Of a stretch of 64,000 nucleotides of DNA, positions 24,780-36,491 are shown in pieces. How positions within the stretch are numbered: position 1 is the stretch's first letter; every line of letters begins with the position of its first letter. The position numbers and the translations under genes are program-made. Origin of the DNA: Rhizophagus clarus (taxonomy: Eukaryota > Glomeromycota > Glomeromycetes > Glomerales > Glomeraceae); assembly GCA_015698045.1 (NCBI GenBank), contig BLAL01000185.1:1-64000 (forward strand), in the 5' to 3' direction. Under the pieces are notes generated by a model. It searched no databases. It saw only the letters and a program-made list of their open reading frames with translations, and was not told the DNA's origin.

Positions 24780-25020
24780 ATTGAAATCAAAATACAATTA
24801 AAAAAAGTGAGCAACAAGAGTAACGAAAGAAAAAAAGAACAAAAAGAAATGAAATAAAAAATAAAAAGAACAAGAAGAAATAAAAAGGGACAAAAATAGC
24901 AAAAGGAAAATGAAAGAGATTAAGAATAAATAAAAGGAAACATAGATCATAAAAATAAACAAAAAAAATAAAAGAGAAGCTAAAGAAATAAAAGTAAAAA
25001 GGAAAAGAGAAGGGTAAGTA
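24780..25020. repeat. Purine-rich strand-asymmetric tract
   Basis: About 240 bp are almost free of C and T (AAAGAACAAAAAGAAATG-type). A similar but longer tract lies at 31320-32270 on the other side of array C, just outside an inverted pair of arms (25022-25060 and 31255-31312). Confidence 0.6.
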
Positions 25021-25021
25021 G

Positions 25022-25085
25022 GATCCCGAATAATATTAATATAACTTACAAATGATCTGCATGTATTTACTATTAACTCTACGCA
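25022..25085. repeat. Left arm of inverted repeat around array C
   Basis: GGATCCCGAATAATATTAAT-ATAACTTACA is matched in reverse complement near 31262-31312. With the purine-rich tracts this frames array C and its insertion as one unit. Confidence 0.45.
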
Positions 25086-25269
25086 ACTTTTTTTTCATAG
25101 TAACACTACGCAAACTTACATCTTAGTTAAAAAAAAATTTTTTAAATTTATAAAAAATTTGTTAACGCTATAACAAATTATTCGGTATAAAGGCAGAGTC
25201 ATGTGACTTGCCGATCTAATCAGATAATCCAAATATCCAATCTTTTTTTAATTATGTTTATTTTTATAG

Positions 25270-25310
25270 TGTTGCCAAACAAAAAGCATGACTGGACTTT
25301 TGGAATTAAG
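25270..25310 (+). repeat. Isolated first module core of array C
   Basis: The 41-nt core has a TTTATAG acceptor before it and GTAAGG after it, reading LPNKKHDWTFGIK in the shared frame. It lies 22 bp left of the TIR-bounded insertion, so it is the left end of array C cut off by that insertion. Confidence 0.75.
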
Positions 25311-25332
25311 GTAAGGAAGGGTTGGGGGAAGA

Positions 25333-28300
25333 CCCTGGATAATTATATATTATGTGGGAGGAAAAACAATTATAAGATTTGAAGAAATTTACCCCAAAAA
25401 TTTATAGCTTTTATACCCACTTTTATACACATTACATGTAAAAAATTTAAAAATTACCCAAATTTTTACATATCAGATTTGTAAAAAAGTACTTTATTTA
25501 TTTTTTCCTTTTTGATTTAAACAACGTAAAATACAAGATAAAATATTATCATTAGAAAGTTTTTGATAAATCTGATATGCATTAGATTGTAATGTATACA
25601 TATTTGTATATGATTCTTCTACTTGATATCCTAAATAATAAAGTATTTGTTTGGATGATAAATGACAAAAATATTCGTATCCTTCTTCACATTTAGAATA
25701 AAACAAATTATGTTGCAAATTCTTAAATACCTTAGTGGACACAAATGTAATTAAATTAACTTCATTTATAGGTTCTTCCATATATGAGTGATTATTTTCA
25801 GTTGATAAATGATAATAAATTGCAAGAATTTGTATGAGACATATCTCCTTGTCAATTAATGCCAATGCAAATCCTTCTTTTTATACTGGATAAATTGAAG
25901 AAATATTTGCTGTACAAATTGAAGGAACATAATCTAAAACTATAAATTTATTAATTGTTAGTAAAAATTAATAAAAGTAAATTTATTAATTATACTTACT
26001 ATAATTTGATAATTGTAATTCTTGTGAATTTTTTAACATTTTATTAACATTCTCAAACCTTTTCCTAATCTTCCATCATTCTAATCATGCTTTAGGCAAT
26101 CTTGAAATATTATTAATATTAGTAACTTGCGCAACTATTTTGCTAGCAATAGACGGATTAATTTCTAATGAATCATAATCTCTTTCTTGAAATTGTGATC
26201 GAATCATTTTTTTGAAGTATAAGTTTTATGATATTTTTGGCGTTGATGTAATAAATCAATAATTATATCATCATTATTATCTAATATTTTAAAATTATTG
26301 TCATGAATTTGTCATAAATATGTATTATTAGATAAATTTGTTATCTGTTCACAAGCATCTATCAAATCATCATCTATATTATTTCGTAAATTCAAGCCTG
26401 CAACATTTCCTATCATTTCAGCAATTTCTGTTAAAACTTTCTCTCTATCTTGAATTTCTTTTGTTGTATTTTTTTCAATTAGTGGTGTTATTTCATCATT
26501 TATTAAAAGATCAGTTGGAGATGATGATAACTCAGAATTTAATGTAATAACTATAGAAACACACTTTGCTAAAGCATTTGCTTCTTTATATGCATCATTA
26601 ATAAGGACTCTAATTTCGTCATCTGTAAGCCAAATTTTTAAATTTGAACTTAAATCATTGATATTTCCTTCGAAATAATCACAAATATAATCTATTAAAG
26701 TTTTTATTAAATAAAATTAAAAATTAGTTACGATTAAAATAATAAAAATTATTAAATAAACTAATTAACTCGTAAAGTCTTATATTCAGAATTTGGATTA
26801 ATAATTGTAGAATTATAATAGGCATTTGTAACATGCCGAATTTTAGGAATCAAATATATTAAATTCGCATATGTAAAATCTGGTAAATGTTGCCACGCCA
26901 TTTCAAAAAAATATTCGCATGCCTCACTACTATGCATCTAAGGCAATAATGGAGTTGAATTATAGTATTCCCGATGTACTATGATAAATAGAATCTGTAA
27001 TAATAAAAAATTGTCATTATTAATTGCTATTTACTAAACAGAATCATTTATAAAATTAAAGTTTACATCATACCATTGAGTTAATAAGGAAAGACAATAT
27101 CTTATATGTTTGATGTGCTAGAAAATTACGATCATTTGAAAAAATTTCTTTATATTTACTTGTTGCATTTTGAATAAATTGTTTCCATATTTTTAGAAAA
27201 AAACTGCCTATCATAACCATTTTTATTCTTTCGTGATTAGAAACGTCTTGATTCAGATATGCATCAATTAATTCTCCTTTAAAATAACAAATAATATATT
27301 AATAAATTAATTTTATTTATAAAATTAAATGTAAATAAATTAAAATTTTAATTTACCAATGATAAACAAATAAATCAACAGTCCTCTATTTTTAGAATCA
27401 GAATTCAAGGTTTGAGACATTTCATATAAAAATTCATGAGAAAAAAGCTGTTATGCAGCCCCGTCATCTTGTTTATCAACATTTAAAACATCCACATGAT
27501 ACAACACAGAATTCAGTGATTTAGACAATTCTAATACATATCCAAAACCCAAAAAACTATTTCCAAAAGTTAGCATTCGAGCACCACTAAAAATACTATT
27601 TCGTCTACTCTTTTTTGCATGCTTCAGATCTGAAACACAAACAATAGGACCAATGTTTGGAATTATAGGACAATACGAATTGATATCTACATAAAAAAGA
27701 AATTATCAATAATAATAAAGACTAAAAGAATTTATTATTATCAAAAATAAATTAATTATATACTATATAATTCATCATTAAATTTAAGTTGTGTTTCAGT
27801 ATTAGTTTGCAAAATAAGCTTCTATGCTTTAATTTCTACTAATGCACCATCAGCTCCAATTGATAATATATGAATTTTAAAATGTGCAGTAAGTTCTAAA
27901 ACTTGTTTATGAATTTCATGTACATCATTTACATTTTCGCTATTATTTGGAATAATTTCAAGTACAAATAATGGTACTTTAGGAATTGGTACTTGTAAAA
28001 CGTATATGCGAACATATTTGTTTATTGCATTATTAGTCTGAATCTTTTTACAATAGTATCAATTTCGTCATAAGAAGTTATTAAAGTTTTTTGTAATGAC
28101 AGTGTAGACCCAAGAATTACACCCAAACTTGCAGAATAACGTAATTTTTTTCAAGTTTCATATTATCTGTTGATGCTGCAATCGGCCCATCATAATTAAT
28201 ACTATTTAGGAATTTTCTAAATTTAGCTATATTTTCAAAGCATATTGATGAATCATCAAGTGCTGAATCTGATTGAGCACGTTGTACACTATATTAAAAG

Positions 28301-29713
28301 TAAAATAAAGTTAAGTGAAGTATTTTACGATAATATTTATTACAAAAAATTATTTACCAGATATTTCGAATTATTCTTCCTGCAAGATTTTTTTGAAAAT
28401 AGCATATGTTTGAAAACTACTATTTGCTAAAATAATTAAGATATTGGAAAATTGTTCAGGATATCTAATATTCTGAAACCCTTTTTCTTCATTAATACGA
28501 TTTGTTATTTCCACAAAAATTTCGCATAATTCAGAAAAAATTTGTTTATCTTTAAAAGTACCAGCTCATCCTATTCTTGCTAATTGATTCCAAAATTTGG
28601 GAGAACAATCTTCTGGATCATTAAAGTATCCTAATAACTTCATAACATTGGCATTTTTACAATATTGATAAAAAGAGAATTCTTATAAAGAACTAATGGA
28701 GTATATTTTTGGTTTTTTTCTTGAGGAATTGGTTTGTCAATTGTGTTCTATTTAGTGATGATTTACCATTAAAAATAAATGTATGTATTTTAAAAAGCAT
28801 AATTTATAAAAGTTAAATTACCAGAAAAACCTTTAATTTTTTTAAATCATGACATTATCTACAAACTTCACTAATTCTGTCAACATATGTTGAACATTCA
28901 GTACTTCTAACATAAAAAGTTGTGCTATCATTTATCCATTTTGCTCGTGACTTTAAAGTTTCTAAGAGCTGATCATTCTCTTTTTTGTTTAGATCTTTCC
29001 AATAAAAGGATAATTTAATTTTATTATCAAATAGTTCTTGTGCTACAGCTTCTGGAGGTAGTGCACCACCAAATATGGTTACAAAACCTACACGACGTAA
29101 ATACAATTTAACTTTTTCATCAGTTAATTCAATACAAAGTTTTTTTTTTTTGAAGTTTCTGAATCTTGGGTCAAAAAAAATTGTGTAATTTGAGAATTTC
29201 TGTCATTACTTTTACATATTTTTTTTTAATATGATGATCAAGAAGATCTGGATTATAGTTCCTATCAAGATGAGCTTTTTTACCACATATACATATTACA
29301 GTTTTTGGATCAATAATTCATCTAACTTTTGGATGTTTTGAAGGTATTTCCTCTGTATATTTCATTTTATTGATAAAAAAAATTTTTTTTGTGCAAAATA
29401 AACATTAAGCAATTCTTATTTTTTATTAGTAATAACAATCAAATTTTTGAGTATTGTAGTAAATTATATATTAAGACTACTATAGTAAATGATTTACCAT
29501 TATATAATAACGATAGCATGAAAATTTACCCAGTTTATAAGATACCAACTTAAAAATCACAAAAAAAAACCTACCACTATTTTTTGAGTTACCTCATTTT
29601 ACCCCCCACATTTTTTCAAAAACCCCAGTTTTTACCTACTACCTTTCAAAAAAAAATTTTAAAATTTACCACATTTTATACATACCAGGTATAATATAAT
29701 TGTCTAGGATCCT
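25333..29713 (-). mobile_element. Decayed TIR-bounded element splitting array C
   Basis: The left edge ACCCTGGATAATTATAT and the reverse complement of the right edge ATCCTAGACAATTATAT form imperfect terminal inverted repeats of about 18 bp. Near both ends are TTTACC-rich subterminal motifs. Module array C resumes right after it. Inside is one long decayed gene (25494-29365). The target duplication is unclear, so exact ends are good to a few bases. Confidence 0.6.
25494..29365 (-). pseudogene. Decayed multi-exon transposase-like gene
   Basis: From ATG at 29365 the minus strand shows a cysteine/histidine segment (DPKTVICICGKKAHLD). It continues through VGFVTIFGGALPPEAVAQEL, DGPIAASTDNMKLE, HILSIGADGALVEIKAQ, CPIIPNIGPIVCVSDLKHAK, HSSEACEYFFEMAWQHLPDF and a C-terminal part (25494-25865). 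These are separated by AT-rich introns. About ten in-frame stops and some frame changes show that it is dead (for example a TAA after DKQDDGAA near 27455). The 'D..K.AKK.RRN' segment followed by a late 'E' segment recalls RNase-H-fold transposases such as the P-element/THAP9 group, but I cannot assign it firmly. Confidence 0.6.
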
Positions 29714-29739
29714 ATTGAAAAAGTGTTTTGTTATTTTTT

Positions 29740-31010
29740 TTTTAACTAATTAAGTTATTAACTTTTTTTTTATTTTTTTGTAGTGTTGCTGGATGAAAAG
29801 CATGACCGGACTTTTGGAATTAAGGTAAAGAAGGGTGGAGAAGTGTTTTTCAGTGTTTTTTTTAACTAATTAACTTTTTTTTTATTTTTTGTTCTTTTTT
29901 ATAGTATTGCCAGACAAAAAGCATGATCAGACTTTTAGAATTAAGGTAAGGGAGGGTGGAAGAAGTGTTTTTCAGTGTTTTTTTTAACTAATTAACTTTT
30001 TTTTTCTTTTTTTTCTTTTTTGTAGTATTGCCAGACGAAAAGTATGATCAGACTTTGGAATTAAGGTAAGGGAGGGTGGAGGAAGTGTTTTTCAGTGTTT
30101 TTTTTAACTAATTAACTTTTTTTTTCTTTTTTTTCTTTTTTGTAGTGTTACCAGATGAAAAGCACGACTGGACTTTTGGAATTAAGGTAAGGGAGGGTGG
30201 GGGAAATGTTTTTCAGTATTTTTTTTAACTAATTAATTTTTTTTATTTTTTATTCTTTTTTGTAATGTTACCAGATGAAAAGCATGACCAGACTTTTGGA
30301 ATTAAGGTAAGGTAGGGTGGAGGAAGTGTTTTTCAGTGTTTTTTTTAACTAATTAACTTTTTTTATTTTTTATTCTTTTTTGTAGTATTGCCAGATAAAA
30401 AACATGACCAGATTTTTGGAATTAAGGTAAAAGAGGGTTGGGGGAGGTGTTTCATTATTTTTTTAATTAATTAAGATTTACTTTTTTTTATTTTTTGTAG
30501 AGTTGCCAGACGAAAAGCATGACTGAACATTTGGAATTAAAGTAAGAGAGGGTTGAGGAAGGTGTTTCATTGTTTTTTTAATTAATTAAGATTAACTTTT
30601 TTTTTTATTTTTTGTAGTGTTGCTAAACAAAAAATACGACTAGACTTTGGGAATTAAGGTAAGAGAGAGCTGGGAAGGTGTTTCATTATTTTTTTTTAAT
30701 TAATTAAATTATTAACTTTTTTTTTATTTTTGTAGTGTTGCCAGATGAAAAATATGACCGGACTTTTGGAAGTAAAGTAAGGGAGGTGGGGAAGTGTTTT
30801 TCAGTGTTTTTTTTAACTAATTAATTAATTTTTTTTTTCTTTTTTATAGTGTTGCCAGATGAAAAGTATGACTGGACTTTTAGAATTAAAGTAAGGGAGG
30901 TGGGGAGGTGTTTTTTACTATTCTTTTTTTAACTAATTAATTATTTTTTTTATTTTTAGTAGTATTACCAGACAAAAAACACGACGTGACTTTTGGAATT
31001 AGGGTATTAA
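29740..31010 (+). repeat. Array C: 11 intron/micro-exon modules
   Basis: Cores start at 29784, 29905, 30026, 30146, 30266, 30386, 30501, 30618, 30736, 30850 and about 30963. At least nine are exactly 41 nt, between a T-rich (T/G)TAG acceptor and a GTAAGG/GTAAGA donor. In one frame nearly all read (L/P)-type peptides such as LPDEKHDWTFGIK, LPDKKHDQTFRIK and LPDEKYDRTFGSK; two carry a stop at the W/R/Q position. The introns are about 80 nt with TTTAACTAATTAAC before the T tract. The fifth acceptor is mutated (TGTAA). Core length is constant while intron T runs vary. Confidence 0.8.
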
Positions 31011-31319
31011 AAACCAAAAAGAATAATAAAAATAAATAAATTTGGTCTAAAATACTGAAAAAAAGTGAAAAAATAAATAAAATAGAATAAATTTTAGTAA
31101 ATACTGAGTAATTTACATTTACTAAAATTAGTATTTTTTAAAAATAAATCCACATATATCTATTATAAACTTTACGCAAACATAAAATGTAAGTTACTCC
31201 CAAATTGACCAATCTACACAAACTCAATTTGTGGGTTTAAAAAGTAACTTCATATAAACTCCACGCAAATCTATATGTGAGTTATATTAGTATTATTCAG
31301 AATTCTGGGTACGTAAAAT
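31011..31319. repeat. Right flank and inverted arm of array C
   Basis: This contains repeated GTAAGTTA / TAACTTCATATAAACTCCAC-type segments that pair with each other and, near 31262-31312, with the left arm at 25022-25085. No gene is seen. Confidence 0.4.
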
Positions 31320-32270
31320 AGATGAAAATAATAAAAGGAAAGTAAAGGAGAATAAAAACAATAAAGATAATGAATGAAATAAAGGAGAATAAAGAGAATG
31401 AAAAAAAATGAAAAAAAAAATAAAAAGAAATGAGTATAAAAGAAATGAAAAGAAAATTAAGTAAGTGAAAAGGGAAAATTCAAAAACAAAAAGAAAGAAT
31501 CAAGAGAAACAAAAAGGAAACAAATAAATAAAAAAATTAAAGGAAACAAATGAAGAGAAGGGACTAAAGAAAACAAATGAAAGGGAGGATCAAAGAAAAT
31601 GAAAAGAAAAGGATCAAAAAAAAAATGAAAAGAAGAATAAAAGAAAAAATTAAGAAAAACAAAAATAAAGAATAAGGAAAACAAAAAAGAAATTAGGAAA
31701 ACTGAAATAGAATCAAGGGAAAAAAAAGGAATTAAGAGAACAAAAAAGAATGAAGAGAAATCAAGAAGAAAAAAAAGAATAGAAGAAGGAATTAAAAAGA
31801 CTGAAAGGAAGAATAAAAAGAATAAAAGAGGTAATTAAAAAGAATGAAAAAACAGGAAAATTAAAAAGAGTAAAAAAATAAAAAGAAAGAAATGAGGGTA
31901 AACGGGTATAAAAAAATAAAATAAGTTAGTAAAGTAATAATTAAATGGACAAACAAAAAGAAAATAAAAAAAAAAGCCTACCTTAATATTAACTGCAGAA
32001 AAGAACCAATAGATTTAATAAAAAATAAAATAAAGTTAATAAGAAAAGAAATGTAAAAAATGAAATAAAAACAAATAAAAAAAACTCTGAACATACCTTA
32101 ATTGCAAAATCAGAAGAACCAAAAAACCTAAAAGGTTGAAAGGAGTGTAATATAAATAGTAAGGAATAAGTTATAAGAAACAAAAAAAGAAAAAAGAAAA
32201 AAATATATCTTGATTGTGAACTGAGCGAAAGGTAAAGAAAAAAATATAATCTAATAAATAAACATGATTG
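31320..32270. repeat. Long purine-rich strand-asymmetric tract
   Basis: Nearly 1 kb is dominated by A and G (AAAGGAGAATAAAG, AAGAATGAAAAG and similar). The phenylalanine/leucine-rich frames on the other strand are by-products of this composition. Near 32085-32130 the minus strand has a TTTTTTGGTTCTTCTGATTT core ending AATTAAG|GTATG, a possible diverged module. Confidence 0.55.
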
Positions 32271-32499
32271 CATATAATCACATAGTCAATCAAAATTTGT
32301 TTACTCATATGATAACAGGGATTATTATGGTAATTAGGATCACTAATAATATTTTCTCAAAATAAAAATTATAATTTACATTATATTATATAAATTTTTA
32401 TTAAAAATTATTAAAAAAAATACAAGTGTAATAAACCCTTATAATAGATTTTTATTAATATGTAATATTTAACTAATTAAATATATATATGAAGTTAAA

Positions 32500-33015
32500 A
32501 ATAAAACCCAAAAGTCAAAATATTTTGACTTGAAAAGGTCAAAAGTCAAAATTAAAGTTGAAATAGTTGAAATTACATTATAGTCATGTGATTTTTATAA
32601 TTATAATTTAATACTAAATTTTAAACGTGAATAACTCTGTCAATATTGATATTACAGATATGCAATACATATCATTAGAATCTTCTTGATGAGCTGAATC
32701 CAATCACATAAAGATCATAAAAATTGGATTACTAGATGCAGTGATCGTTAACTTGAATTTTAATATTATTGTTTACTATTATAAACGTGAATAATTCTAT
32801 CAATATTGGTGCTACAAATATGCAACACATATCATTGAAATCCTCTCGATGAGCTGAATCCAACCATGTAATGATCATAAAAATCAAATCACTAGATGCA
32901 AAGATCGTTAACTTTGAATTTTAATATTATTGTTTACTATAAAAATCACATGACTATGATGTAATTTTGGCTATTTTGACCATTTTAGAGGTTGAAATTA
33001 ACCAATTTCAGTTTT
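32500..33015. mobile_element. MITE-like element with internal tandem duplication
   Basis: The ends are imperfect inverted repeats of about 50 bp (GTCAAAATTAAAGTTGAAAT...ATAGTCATGTGATTTTTATA and its complement near 32940-33000). The interior is a tandem pair of about 155-bp units starting TAAACGTGAATAA(C/T)TCT (about 32625 and 32782), each with GATGAGCTGAATCCAA and AGATCGTTAACTT. No coding frame is seen. Confidence 0.65.
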
Positions 33016-33366
33016 ATGTATAAGTTCAAATGCATTAAAATCCTATAATAAAATAATCAATTAAATTGTTTATTAAATTTTTTACTATAACTTTATAGCA
33101 AAGTTAAAATAATCTAGAATTTATTATATTAAGAGTTAGCTGTAGTAATTTGCAATTTTTGCAAATTATTATAAATCTAAACTAATATAATTTTTTTAAT
33201 AAAATTTATATAAAACAATTAATATTTTTATTTAATTTTTAAAAAAATAATTTTATATAATTGCTATAAAATAAAGATTATTATCTATTAATATAAAAAA
33301 AAATATTATTTATTACTCATAAGTTTCAGTTTTAGCATTATTTAAAATTATTCCTTGATTATATAC
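33016..33366. other. AT-rich non-coding DNA left of copy R
   Basis: No gene or repeat is recognised. The last three bases before the copy R terminus are TAC. Confidence 0.5.
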
Positions 33367-34009
33367 CACAGGTCAAATGAAAAAAAATTGTCAAAAATCG
33401 GCAGTCCGATTTTTAACCGATTTTTGGATATATTTGTCTGATTTGTGGCTTTTTAAAGCCGATTTTATGGCGCGAATTGTTTGTGATCAGAAATACGTTA
33501 TTTATGAACAAAAAATCGGAATGCCGATTTTGGCAGATTTTGCAAAAATCGGCATTCCGATTTTAAAATAAACATGTCGATAGCTAAAAATAAGACTGCC
33601 AGTTTATAGCTATATTTGTCCTATTTATGGCATTTTGCTGCCGATTTTATGGCACGTATTGTTGGCAATCGGAAATTCTTTTATTTTTATCGACATAAAT
33701 TGGAATGCCATTTTAAAATTATAATTGCCGATTCTCGCAAAATCAGAACGCCGATTTTTAAATAATCATGCCAAATCTCCTAAAATCGGATTACCAAGTT
33801 TAATTCAGTATAAACATTTCAAAAATAGTTTATGCCGATTTATATATCGGATCTTTCTATTATCGATTTTCTCATAATTCATAATTACTATTATTGTCCG
33901 GTTTTTTAGCTCGGTAGAAACATTTCAAAAATAGTTTATGCCGATTTATATATCGGATCTTTCTATTATCGATTTTCTCGTAATTCATAATTACTATTAT
34001 TGTCCGGTT
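33367..34009. repeat. Inner terminus of copy R with subterminal repeats
   Basis: This is the inverted equivalent of 9079-9721: terminal CACAGGTC, a dense set of GCCGATTTT/AATCGGCA motifs, then the tandem pair of about 105-bp units. Differences from copy L include CG-to-CA and CG-to-TG changes within the first 25 bp. Confidence 0.8.
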
Positions 34010-34398
34010 TTATTTTATTTTTCCATTTTCGATAATTGATTTATATTTAATATTTAATATGTATGATATATAATATGTATGCTATTATTTTATAATATAT
34101 ACTGCAATTTATGATATATTTATTATTATTATATTATTATATTGTCCATATTATTATTATTATATTACTATATTGTTCTTATTATTATATTATTATTATG
34201 TATAGAATGTTTATATAAAATATATTAAAATCATATTTATCTCGTCATGTTACTTATAAATGGCTATAAAATAACCAGTGCTCTAAAAAAGAGATTAATA
34301 GGATAGAAACGATATTAGAGAGTTAATTTATAAACAACAGAATTTAAATCACTCAAAATACAAGCAGTTGATTTTAAATGATGAAACAAATACCTAAA

Positions 34399-36491
34399 TT
34401 ATGTACGTCTTCTGATATCGACCGGTACTTCTAAGTAAAAGGGACCTTGGTGCTCATCTACTTCTAAATTACCATTATTATCATCGTTTTGTTCTTCATT
34501 AGTTCCATCATTTTTATCAGCATTACCATTATTGCTATCATCTTTATTATCACCATTACCATTATTGTCATCATCATTATTATCATCATTACCATTATTA
34601 TCATCATCGTTATTATCACCGTCGTTATCCTCATCATCATCATCATCATCAGATTCTGGTTCAATCCACCTTGATGATATCCACCAATTAGCCATGTCTT
34701 GTGTTAGTCTGCTTTTTTTATCGATATCGTCTAGACGGTAACGTTTGCGACTTAACCCGGTTCCGATGCTTACTCCGATCTCGTCCGCTCGAAATAAGAT
34801 TCTTTTAACCTAATGATAAATTTATAACTTATTAGCATAAACGCCTATGTTTTAAACTTTCGCAACTTTACGTACTCTAGAAACCCTCCACTCCTTATTG
34901 TGAATCTTAATTACAGAATTTGTACTTATCAACCTTCCTGATCTTATGTTATCGTTACGCTCTTCATTTGCCAGAACTTCGTCTTCAGTAGACCATTCAT
35001 CCGAATGGACTTCTGCGGTATTTACTGCCTTTTCGCAATCTTTAATAAATACTTCCCTAGTCATATTTTCAGGACGACAATCATCTAGAATGCTGTCTTG
35101 CGTGAAGATCATGTGTTGGAGACCTTTGCGTCTTCTTGTCATTTTCTATTAAAGAGTAAATTAAAATAATTAATAGATTATATACATTGTCATTTTAAAT
35201 AATGAATTTCACACCTGATCTCTCCTCGACGTCATGTGTTGCCGTTTATTGTGTTCATCTATCTTACCCTCCTTTTTTAATTTCCAAATCTCCCGCCGTG
35301 ATTTGTGTAGCTGTTTTATTACTTTTAAAAGTTCTGTATCGTATACCTCTAATGAAGGAGGCATCGCTGCTTTGACGGCTGGTAGAAGCTTCTTATTTAT
35401 CGACTTTTTTTGTTTACTAAATGTCTTTGACGTGTCGAAAAGAATCGACGAATCGAGGTTGTTTATAATATGGATTACCTCATCCTATTTAATATAACAC
35501 TCATTTTTTAACGATCAATACAAAAGAGAAATATTTAATAAAATAAAGATATATTTACATGAACGGTTTTTTTGAAATTTTTATCAGTTATTGGAGGAAG
35601 GGCACGCCGATTCTCTCTGGACAGAACTGGGGATAGGCTTCTATTTCTTGGTCCTTCACTCGTTCTTTCTTCCGTTAGCACTTCCACACGTTTGGTAAGA
35701 TTTGAAATCATGCTTCTTAATTCGCTGACTTCTCTGTTGTTAGCACCTATTATAAATCAGTATTTAATATAAATCATTTAGTATAAAAAATTTTACGTGC
35801 AAGTAAGTAAAGAAACGTGAAAGAAATACTACCGCTCGCTGGAGGTGAAGAAGAAGGAATTGTTAAAGATAGATCGGTTAAAGATCCTATAACAATAACG
35901 TTAAATTGGTATAGTATAAGTAAAATGAAATTTAATTAGCACTAATATAAAACAATATTACTTTTTGTAATTGATCTCCCTCTAGAGACATTTTGATAGT
36001 TTCGATTATGTTGAGATTGAAAGCGTGATTGATGTCGATGAGGGGAATGAGAGCGAGATCAAGATCGACGTTGATGGGAACGAGAATGATGGGAACGATG
36101 AGGGGAGCGAGATCGACGTTGATGAGAATGAGAATGATGGGAACGATGAGGGGAGCGAGAGCGATGGGAACGCGATCGTTGGGATTCGGAATGATAATAA
36201 TGAGATTTGGATCGAGATGGGCGAGATCGAGGTTGACGAGTCGTTGAGCGAGATTTTGAGCGACTACGAGATCGATTAATATGAGTTTGATGCCGAGATT
36301 GACGAGATTGGGAACGGGAACTAGATTCATTTCGTTGAGATCTAATATGAGGATGAGAGCCATCACGAGAAATAGGAATTAAATTTAAAGGTTTGAATTT
36401 TCTCATTATGATATTGATAATTTGATAATTTAAAGATTAAACAAGAAACAAAGGCTCTATATATAACCGTTACTTACGTCTTCTGAACCAT
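34399..36491 (-). CDS. Seven-exon RS-domain accessory gene, copy R
   Basis: Exons on the minus strand are 36478-36491, 35962-36401, 35833-35886, 35559-35746, 35215-35484, 34876-35145 and 34399-34809. They sit at exactly the same spacing as in copy L, 548 codons plus stop. Exon 1 is only 14 nt. Exon 2 is an RS-rich tract like those of SR splicing factors; the middle exons are basic with probable coiled coil; the final exon ends in a long Asp/Asn repeat before VDEHQGPFYLEVPVDI. One in-frame TGA remains in exon 2 (complement of 36059-36061, shared with copy L) where CGA is expected; copy L has an additional one. It is either a recent pseudogene, a gene with a further small intron in exon 2, or read through. 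Role as a terminus-binding partner is inferred from element layout. Confidence 0.65.

Noticed and set aside
31457-32273. Phe/Leu-rich minus-strand frames over the purine tract
   Set aside because: They exist only because the plus strand is nearly all A and G; no start context, motif or conservation.
34489-36279. Plus-strand frames opposite the copy R accessory gene (Ile-rich, Ser/Leu-rich, Asp/Glu-rich)
   Set aside because: These are antisense shadows of the RS tract and Asp/Asn repeat; the same holds for 6809-7063 and 8347-8624 in copy L.
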